From Teichococcus wenyumeiae (GTDB lineage: Bacteria; Pseudomonadota; Alphaproteobacteria; Acetobacterales; Acetobacteraceae): a DNA stretch of 39,461 nucleotides. The stretch spans positions 1-39,461 of the forward strand of contig NZ_RFLX01000031.1 in NCBI RefSeq assembly GCF_003696345.1, read 5' to 3'. Made by a program: the position numbers and the translations under genes. Shown piece after piece: positions 30,909 through 39,461 of the stretch. The number at the start of each line of letters is the position of its first letter. Within the stretch, counting starts at the first letter, position 1. The notes under the pieces were generated by a model, which was given only the letters and a program-made list of their open reading frames with translations, ran no database searches and was not told the DNA's origin.

Positions 30909-31802
30909 TCAGCCGGGGGGAGGGTCGATGGTGCCCATCTCGCAGCGGAAGGCCCCCGGCGTGGTGCCGGTATGGCGCCGGAAGAAGCGGTTGAAATAGG
31001 CCGGGTCGGCGAAGCCGAGCATGCGGGCGATCTCGCCCACCGTCCGGTCGGTATAGAGCAGGGCGCGCTTCGCCTCGATGATCAACCGGTCATGGACCAG
31101 CATCAGCGCGGAGCGCCCCGTCACGGCACGGCAGGCGGCGTTCAGCCGCCCCGTGGTGACCCCGGCCTCCCGCGCGTAATCCGGCAGGGGTGGCTGCCGC
31201 TGGAAGCTCCGCTCCACCTGATGCCGGAAACGCGCGACGATCTCGGCATCGCGGCGCCTGACATCGCTGGTCGGCTGGGCATGGTCGTGCTGCCGGGCGA
31301 TGGTGACTAGCAGCAGTTGCAGATAGGCCGCGAGGGCGGACCTGCGGCCGGGCGCCGACCAGATGAATTCCTGCTGCAATGAGCGGAACAGTTCGGCCGC
31401 CGCCGGGCCATGAGCGCCCAGGTCGTAGCAGCCGCCGCGCCCTTCGAAGCTCGCGCCCAGACGCGGGTCCTCCGCCAGCATGGCCTGGAGGCAGGACAGG
31501 GACACCGTCGCCACATGCCCGTCCGAGCCGGGCTGGAAGCGGAAGGCATGCACGGTCATCGCCGGCATGGTCAGGATGGTGCCCGGCGTCAGGTCCCGCA
31601 CCTCGCCCTCGCTCCAGCAGGTTCCTCCGCCGGCGGCCAGCAGCAGGATCTGGTGGTGGTCCGGATGCGCGTGGGGGCGGATGCTCCAGTCATGCATGCT
31701 GCTGCGGCTGGGGATGGTCTCCACATGCAGCGACAACAGCTCGACGTCCTGCGTCGCCTCCTCATACAGCACAAAATGCGGCACGGAGGATGGCTGGGGC
31801 AA
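30909..31802 (-). CDS. AraC-family regulator, PobR-like
   Basis: A 297-residue AraC/XylS protein. An N-terminal cupin-type sensor (SIRPHAHPDHHQILLLAAGGGTCW, TPGTILTMPAMTVHAFRFQPGSDG) is followed by two helix-turn-helices (about residues 190-285; VGEIARMLGFADPAYFNRFFRRHTGTTPGAFR spans the second). The N-terminus, PHFVLYEEATQDVELLSLHVETI, resembles PobR activators of 4-hydroxybenzoate hydroxylase genes. TTG at 31802 is chosen because GAGGGAG precedes it at good distance; GTG at 31784 is the alternative. It is divergent from the operon that contains pobA, which supports this role. Confidence 0.85.
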   Translation of the reverse strand: MPQPSSVPHFVLYEEATQDVELLSLHVETIPSRSSMHDWSIRPHAHPDHHQILLLAAGGGTCWSEGEVRDLTPGTILTMPAMTVHAFRFQPGSDGHVATVSLSCLQAMLAEDPRLGASFEGRGGCYDLGAHGPAAAELFRSLQQEFIWSAPGRRSALAAYLQLLLVTIARQHDHAQPTSDVRRRDAEIVARFRHQVERSFQRQPPLPDYAREAGVTTGRLNAACRAVTGRSALMLVHDRLIIEAKRALLYTDRTVGEIARMLGFADPAYFNRFFRRHTGTTPGAFRCEMGTIDPPPG

Positions 31803-31925
31803 GCGCTGCTCCCTCGGGCGGTTTCGACGAAAAGTGCAACACAAACCTCCGCCTGTCCATTGCCCCCGGCCCTGGGAGACTTCTACCCTTCCCGCAAAGA
31901 CAAGTAACGCGTGAGGAACCGAGCC
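31803..31925. promoter_or_regulatory. Divergent promoter region, regulator / pobA operon
   Basis: A 123-bp gap between divergent genes that must hold both promoters and the activator sites. I see no perfect inverted repeat or clear -35/-10 pair, as is common for AraC-activated promoters. Confidence 0.45.
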
Positions 31926-34807
<2,882 letters not shown>

Positions 34808-34837
34808 GCACCGCGACGAATACCGGGAGGAACAACA

Positions 34838-36073
34838 ATGAACATCAAGCGCAGACACATTCTGGGTGCGGGGCTTTCGGCGGCCGTGATGATGCCGCCG
34901 CCACTGGCCCGCGCGCAGGCGGCGAATACCATTCGCGTCGGCATCATCACAGACATGTCGGGCGTGTACCGGGATGTCTCGGGTCCCACCACCGTGGCCT
35001 GCGCCACCCAGGCCGCCAATGAATTCATGGCCGAGAATCCTGACATCAAGGTCGAGATCCTGACGGCCGACCACCAGAACAAGCCTGATGTCGGGCTCAG
35101 CATCATTCGCGGCTGGTTCGACCGCAGCGGCGTCGATGTCATCGCCAGTGTCGGCAACAGCGCCATCGCCCTTGGGGCGCGGCCCCTGCTGGCGGAGAAG
35201 AAGAAGGCGGCCCTGATCACCACCGCCGGCAGCTCCGACCTCACCGGTAAGAGCTGCAGCCCCAACCTGGTGCACTGGGCCTGGGATTCCTGGTGCCTGG
35301 CGCATTCCACGGCGACCAGCATGGTCCGCAGCGGCGGAGACAAGTGGTTCTTCATCACCGCCGATTATGCCTTCGGCCATGCCGCGGAGACGGATGCGTC
35401 GAATTTCGTCAAGGCCGCTGGCGGCAGCGTGCTGGGCGCCGTGCGCTACCCGCTGGGCCAGACCACGGATTTCTCCTCCTTCCTGCTGCAGGCGCGCCGC
35501 TCGGGCGCCAATGTCATCGGCTTCGCCAATTCCGGCACGGAACTGATCGCCTGCCTGAAGCAGGCGCAGGAATTCGGCCTGACGGCAGGCAACCGCATGC
35601 GCATGGCGGCAATGGTCGGCTATATCACCGATGTGCTGGGCATGGGCCTGCCGGTGGCCAAGGGCCTGTCGCTGACCGAGACCTTCTACTGGGACCTGAA
35701 TGACCGCACCCGTGCCTTCATGGCGCGCGTGAAGCCGGGCCTGCCGGCCAATACCTTCCCGAACATGAGCCAAGCCGGCGACTATTCCTCCGTGCTGCAT
35801 TACCTGAAGGCGGTGAAGGCGCTCGGGGTAGAGCGCGCCAAGGCCGATGGCGCCGAGGTGATCGCCACCATGAAGCGGATGCCGACCGATGACGACTGCT
35901 TCGGCCCCGGCAGCATCCGTGCCGACGGGCGCAAGATCCATCCCGCCTATCTCTTCCAGGCCAAGGGGCCGGAGGAAAGCAAATATGCCGGCGATATCTA
36001 CAAGCTTCTCTCGACCCTGCCTGCCGAGGAATCCTTCCGCCCGATGGCGGAAGGCGGCTGCGCGCTGACGTGA
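34838..36073 (+). CDS. Liv-type substrate-binding protein, orphan receptor in the pobA operon
   Basis: A 411-residue periplasmic receptor. The N-terminus MNIKRRHILGAGLSAAVMMP is a twin-arginine-like or Sec signal with cleavage likely after ARAQA. Mature motifs are IRVGIITDMSGVYRDVSGP, VEILTADHQNKPDVGLSI and WFFITADYAFGHAAE. Its permease and ATPase genes are not adjacent; the nearest set is at 21275-25428, which has its own receptor. It probably binds an aromatic or related acid for this operon. GGGAGGAAC precedes the ATG. Confidence 0.92.
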   Translation: MNIKRRHILGAGLSAAVMMPPPLARAQAANTIRVGIITDMSGVYRDVSGPTTVACATQAANEFMAENPDIKVEILTADHQNKPDVGLSIIRGWFDRSGVDVIASVGNSAIALGARPLLAEKKKAALITTAGSSDLTGKSCSPNLVHWAWDSWCLAHSTATSMVRSGGDKWFFITADYAFGHAAETDASNFVKAAGGSVLGAVRYPLGQTTDFSSFLLQARRSGANVIGFANSGTELIACLKQAQEFGLTAGNRMRMAAMVGYITDVLGMGLPVAKGLSLTETFYWDLNDRTRAFMARVKPGLPANTFPNMSQAGDYSSVLHYLKAVKALGVERAKADGAEVIATMKRMPTDDDCFGPGSIRADGRKIHPAYLFQAKGPEESKYAGDIYKLLSTLPAEESFRPMAEGGCALT

Positions 36074-36087
36074 AAGGGGAGAAGACC

Positions 36088-36420
36088 ATGATCATCCAAC
36101 GCAACATCGTCGATATCCGCACCTACACGATCGCCCTGCGCAAGATGGGCGAGTTCCTGGAGGTTTTCGACCGTCTGGCCATGCCCGTGCAGCTCCGCCA
36201 CATCGGCCCGCCGCTGGGTGTCTTCACCAGCGCCGTCGGTCCCTTGAACCAGGTGACGCATCTCTGGGGCTTCGACGACATGGGGCAGTTCGAGCGGGCG
36301 CATGCGGAGCGCGACAACGACCCGGACTGGCCCGCCTATCTCCAGGCCTCGGCGCTGCTGATCACGGCCCAGGAAACCCGCCTGGTGCGTCGCGCGCCGA
36401 TGCCGTCGCTGGGCGGCTGA
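36088..36420 (+). CDS. NIPSNAP-family protein
   Basis: A 110-residue NIPSNAP (dimeric alpha-beta barrel) protein. Family features are the N-terminal IVDIRTYTIALRKMGEFLEVF and the central GPLNQVTHLWGFDDMGQFERAHAERDNDPDW. The biochemical role of small bacterial NIPSNAP proteins is not settled; they often occur in catabolic operons. The ATG at 36088 follows AAAGGGGAG; a GTG at 36070 is in frame but overlaps the receptor stop. It lies between the receptor gene and an SDR gene 2 bp away. Confidence 0.88.
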   Translation: MIIQRNIVDIRTYTIALRKMGEFLEVFDRLAMPVQLRHIGPPLGVFTSAVGPLNQVTHLWGFDDMGQFERAHAERDNDPDWPAYLQASALLITAQETRLVRRAPMPSLGG

Positions 36421-36422
36421 CC

Positions 36423-37217
36423 ATGGGCTGGATCGACCTGTCCGGGCAGACCGCCGTGGTCACCGGCGCCGCCGGCGGCATCGGCTTCGGCATCGCGCAG
36501 GGCCTGGCGGCGGTCGGCGCCGCCGTGGTCCTGGTGGACCGGGATGAGGAAGCCAGCCGGGCCGCCGCCGGGCGGATCGGCGGCGCCGCGCTGGGCATGG
36601 GCTGCGACCTCGCGGCGGCGGCGCAGATCACCGACCTGGCGCGGCGCGTCGGTGAGGCGGTCGGGCCGGCGGATATCCTGGTGAATTGCGCCGCGCTGCT
36701 GGAGCCAGGCCCGTTGGACCAGCTGCCGCTTCCGGCCTGGGAGCACATGCTGAGCATCAACCTCACCGGCTATTTCCTCTGTGCCCAGGCTTTCGGGGCG
36801 GGGATGCTGGAGAAGGGGCGGGGCAGCGTGGTGCATATCGCCTCCATCGCCGCCGGTTCGCCGCAGGGTTTCAGCGGTGCCTACAGCGTCGGCAAGGCCG
36901 GGGTGGCGATGCTGTCGCGGCAGCTCGCCGTGGAATGGGGGCCGCGTGGCGTCCGCAGCAATGTGGTCAGCCCCGGCCTGATCGAGACGCCGATGACCCG
37001 CGCGATCTATGACTCGCCCGGGGTGCGGGAGGCACGCCGGGCCCTGGTGCCACGCCAGCGGATCGGCCGGCCGGGTGACATCGCCGATGCCGTCGTGTTC
37101 CTGGCCAGCCCCCGCGCGGATTACGTGACAGGCGCCGAGATCGTCGTCGACGGCGGCTTCACCCAGACGGTGATGCAGACGGTGCCACGGCCAGGGTTCC
37201 AGCAGGCGACGGCATGA
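36423..37217 (+). CDS. Short-chain dehydrogenase/reductase
   Basis: A 264-residue classical SDR. NAD(P) binding is TGAAGGIGFGIAQGL near residue 15. An Asp/Arg pair after the second strand (VLVDRDEEAS) favours NAD. NCAALLEPG replaces the NNAG motif, and the active site is IASIAAG with Ser plus YSVGK. The C-terminus VTGAEIVVDGGFTQTV is typical. It starts 2 bp after the NIPSNAP stop and so belongs to the pobA operon. It would oxidise a hydroxyl group of the pathway intermediate. Confidence 0.93.
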   Translation: MGWIDLSGQTAVVTGAAGGIGFGIAQGLAAVGAAVVLVDRDEEASRAAAGRIGGAALGMGCDLAAAAQITDLARRVGEAVGPADILVNCAALLEPGPLDQLPLPAWEHMLSINLTGYFLCAQAFGAGMLEKGRGSVVHIASIAAGSPQGFSGAYSVGKAGVAMLSRQLAVEWGPRGVRSNVVSPGLIETPMTRAIYDSPGVREARRALVPRQRIGRPGDIADAVVFLASPRADYVTGAEIVVDGGFTQTVMQTVPRPGFQQATA

Positions 37218-37288
37218 TGATGCCGGCGGCCCGGCTACGGGACGCCATTCACAGGCTGCGCTGACCCGCAGCGGAAGGGGGGTTGAAG

Positions 37289-38053
37289 ATGGACGGACAG
37301 CAGGTGGCCCTGATCACCGGCGCGGCGGCCGGCATCGGCTGGGCCACGGCGCAGCGCTTCGCGGCCGCCGGCTATGCCGTCGCGATCCTGGACCTGCAGC
37401 ATGAGGTGGCGCAGGAACGTGCCGCGCAGCTTGGCGCGGACAGCCTGGCCTTGCGATGCGACGTGTCCTCGGAAGAGGAGGTCAAAGGCGCGGTGGCTGC
37501 CGTGCTGGAGCGCTTCGGCCGCCTGGATGCCGTGGTGAACAACGCCGGCATCGGCAACCCGCATGTGCCCACCGTGGAGCAGAGCCTCGAGAGCTTCGAG
37601 CGCATCCTGCATATCCATCTCTCCGGCGCCTTCATGATCTCGCGCGAGGCCGCGCGGGTGATGCTGCCGGCGGGGCAGGGGGCGATCGTCAACCTCAGTT
37701 CCATCGCAGGTGTCACCGGCCTGCCACGGCGCAATGCCTATGGTGCCGCGAAAGCCGGGCTCATCGCCATGACCCGCTCGATGGCCTGCGAATGGGCGGG
37801 CCACGGCATCCGGGTCAATGCCGTGGCGCCGGGCTTTGTCGCCACGGAGCTTGTCCGCAAGCTGGAGAGTGATGGCTCGATCAATATCCCGAGGATCGAA
37901 AGCCGTATTCCCCTGGGCCGGCTGGCGCGGCCGGAGGAGATTGCCGAGGCCATCTTCTTTCTCTGCTCACCGGCGGCGAGCTATGTCACCGGCTCGGTGC
38001 TGAGCGTCGATGGCGGTTGGGCGGCCTTTGGTGATGCCGGCCCGGCCTCCTGA
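37289..38053 (+). CDS. Short-chain dehydrogenase/reductase
   Basis: A 254-residue classical SDR, 71 bp after the previous one and probably co-transcribed. Its motifs are TGAAAGIGWATAQRF, ILDLQHEVAQ (Asp, NAD-type), VVNNAGIGNP, LSSIAGVTG with Ser, YGAAK, and the C-terminal VTGSVLSVDGGWAAFG. The two SDRs are clearly different genes and not a recent duplication. The ATG at 37289 follows GGAAGGGGGG; a TTG two codons earlier is less likely. It is convergent with the SGNH hydrolase gene. Confidence 0.93.
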   Translation: MDGQQVALITGAAAGIGWATAQRFAAAGYAVAILDLQHEVAQERAAQLGADSLALRCDVSSEEEVKGAVAAVLERFGRLDAVVNNAGIGNPHVPTVEQSLESFERILHIHLSGAFMISREAARVMLPAGQGAIVNLSSIAGVTGLPRRNAYGAAKAGLIAMTRSMACEWAGHGIRVNAVAPGFVATELVRKLESDGSINIPRIESRIPLGRLARPEEIAEAIFFLCSPAASYVTGSVLSVDGGWAAFGDAGPAS

Positions 38054-38096
38054 GGGCACACCGGAGGCGTATGAAGCTGCCCCCGGCAGCCCCGGC

Positions 38097-39461
38097 TCAG
38101 GCGAACCAGACGTTGCTGTCGTCGATGGTGCCGGTGAAATCCGCGAGGGTGATCTTCACGTCGAAGCCCAGCGGATGAAGATCGATGATGGTACTGCTGC
38201 CTGCGTGACTCACCTGACCGGCGATCTTGGCGAAGCTGGTGAGCCCGGGAAACTTCAGGAAGACCAGCGCATCGGCATCGTCGGTGCTGAAATCCGCCAC
38301 GGTGATGGTGCCGGCGGCGGGTTCGAAGGCGAATTGGTCGTATCCCGCGCCGCCCACAAGCGTATCCACGCCGCCGCCGCCCAGCAGCCGGTCGTTGCCG
38401 TCGCCGCCGCTGAGCAGGTTGGCGCCCGCATCGCCGATGAGAAGGTCGTTGAAGGCGCTGCCAACCACATTGCGGACCGTTGTATCGATGGCCTGCGCGT
38501 CGCCGCCCGGCGTGCCGCCGGCGGAAGGCTGCGTCGCGAGGATGGCGTCGTACCAGTTCTTTGCCATCTTGGCGTAGCCGTCTTCATCGGGGTGCTTGCC
38601 ATCGTAGAGATCGGCCAGCGTGATATTGTCCATCGGCACCAGGCTGACATTGAGACCCGCCGCCCGGGCCTGCGTCACGGTGGAGATGATGGCGGTATTG
38701 ACATCGCCCACCATGTTCGGATTGGCATGCTGCGCCGTGATCGGCGTCAATGTCGCGACATAGACATGGACGAGCGGGTCCGCCTGGGCGATGGCGTCCA
38801 GGATGCTGCGCATCTCCTGGCCAATGGTCAGGTCCGGGAAGGCCTCCTGCGTGATGTCATTGAGGCCGGCCATGAGCAGGATGGCGGCGGGAGCACCGTT
38901 GCCGGCGGCATCGCTCAGCATTTCCATCAGATCACCGACGTGCACCACAAGCTCATCCATCCGCTCGCCGGGATATCCGGCGTGGTAGGGGTCGGGAAGC
39001 CTGACAGAGCTTGAATCGTCGGGGCCGATGAAGTCGATCAGCATGTGCCGGTTGGCGAAATCCCACCACAAGGGGCTGCGGTAGCCGTCGGAATCGCCAC
39101 GGATGCCGAGATCATCCTGCGGCCCCCAGCCATAGGTGACGGAATCGCCGAAGGGCACGATGGCGATGGGATGGCTCCATTGCCGGGTTGTCAGATCGGC
39201 GACCACCCCGCGGTCGGATGCATCGAAGTTCAGCATCCGGGGATCGTTCGCACCCTCGATGGAGATGGTGAGGGTAGAGGAGACGATGACTTCGGTGGGC
39301 TCGGGGTTGTCGATGGTGACGGGGGCGGTGGTGGTGGGCAGATAGTCCTGGGCGGTGGTGCCGGCATTGAGCTGCGCGCCCCAGACCTCGAAAACGCCGG
39401 TGGCCGCCTGGTTGAAGTCGTGCATCAGCGCGACATTGCCGCTGCCGGCGCCATTGCCGGT
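38097..39461 (-). CDS. Secreted SGNH hydrolase with RTX repeats (5' end outside window)
   Basis: A large exported protein; 454 residues of the C-terminal part are visible and the frame is open to the window edge. A segment like the end of a VCBS repeat (TLTISIEGANDP) is followed by an SGNH/GDSL hydrolase domain with PFGDSVTYGWG (catalytic Ser), MAGLNDI (Asn) and DGKHPDEDGYAKMA (Asp/His). About three Ca-binding RTX nonapeptides follow (GDAGANLLSGGDGNDRLLGG and GGAGYDQF), then a C-terminal region ending DDSNVWFA, as in type I secretion substrates. It is probably an extracellular esterase or carbohydrate deacetylase. It is not linked to the neighbouring operon. Confidence 0.87.
   Translation of the reverse strand, partial: TGNGAGSGNVALMHDFNQAATGVFEVWGAQLNAGTTAQDYLPTTTAPVTIDNPEPTEVIVSSTLTISIEGANDPRMLNFDASDRGVVADLTTRQWSHPIAIVPFGDSVTYGWGPQDDLGIRGDSDGYRSPLWWDFANRHMLIDFIGPDDSSSVRLPDPYHAGYPGERMDELVVHVGDLMEMLSDAAGNGAPAAILLMAGLNDITQEAFPDLTIGQEMRSILDAIAQADPLVHVYVATLTPITAQHANPNMVGDVNTAIISTVTQARAAGLNVSLVPMDNITLADLYDGKHPDEDGYAKMAKNWYDAILATQPSAGGTPGGDAQAIDTTVRNVVGSAFNDLLIGDAGANLLSGGDGNDRLLGGGGVDTLVGGAGYDQFAFEPAAGTITVADFSTDDADALVFLKFPGLTSFAKIAGQVSHAGSSTIIDLHPLGFDVKITLADFTGTIDDSNVWFA

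Overview
The window is GC-rich, densely coded bacterial DNA of alphaproteobacterial type. The codon use, the acyl-CoA, Liv-type and Bug-receptor gene content and the repABC-type replication proteins suggest Acetobacteraceae (a Roseomonas-like organism). That assignment is inference; no rRNA or housekeeping marker is present. A complete plasmid-type replication and partition block at about 7.4-12.8 kb indicates that this is part of a large plasmid or chromid, because the rest is metabolic cargo.

Layout. 1-1773: two adjacent acyl-CoA dehydrogenase genes, the first cut by the window edge. 1819-4791: a nitric-oxide/nitrite stress unit with flavohaemoglobin hmp, the divergent Rrf2 regulator nsrR and an HPP-CBS membrane protein; two 23-bp NsrR-type palindromes lie between hmp and nsrR. 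4869-7130: an alpha/beta hydrolase and a convergent nicotinate phosphoribosyltransferase (pncB). 7419-12779 (minus strand): an RPA-family replication initiator, repC, repA(ParA) and repB(ParB), with iteron-like repeats, two identical parS-like palindromes inside coding sequence, and a probable counter-transcribed RNA upstream of repC.

13208-18973: an operon for a split MaoC hydratase, a thiolase-fold protein without the usual nucleophilic Cys, a DUF35 Zn-ribbon protein, an ADP-forming acyl-CoA synthetase and a Bug-type periplasmic receptor. 19136-28330: a TetR regulator, a Liv-type ABC transporter with an SDR gene inserted between permease and ATPase genes, then an acyl-CoA dehydrogenase and an AMP-forming acyl-CoA ligase. 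28497-30887: an IclR regulator and another acyl-CoA dehydrogenase. 30909-38053: a divergent PobR-like AraC regulator and an operon with a ketosteroid-dehydrogenase-like flavoprotein, pobA, a Liv-type receptor, a NIPSNAP protein and two SDRs. 38097-end: a secreted SGNH hydrolase with RTX repeats, cut by the window edge.

How it fits together. The cargo is modules for taking up organic acids or aromatics, activating them to CoA thioesters and degrading them by beta-oxidation-like or retro-aldol chemistry. One 16-bp inverted repeat (ATTCT-N6-AGAAT) occurs upstream of iclR, of the acyl-CoA dehydrogenase at 29751 and of the MaoC/thiolase operon 15 kb away. This suggests one IclR-controlled regulon joining distant modules. 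The most interesting items are this regulon, the hydratase/Cys-less thiolase/DUF35 module, and the rearranged replicon that carries two initiator genes and an antisense RNA.
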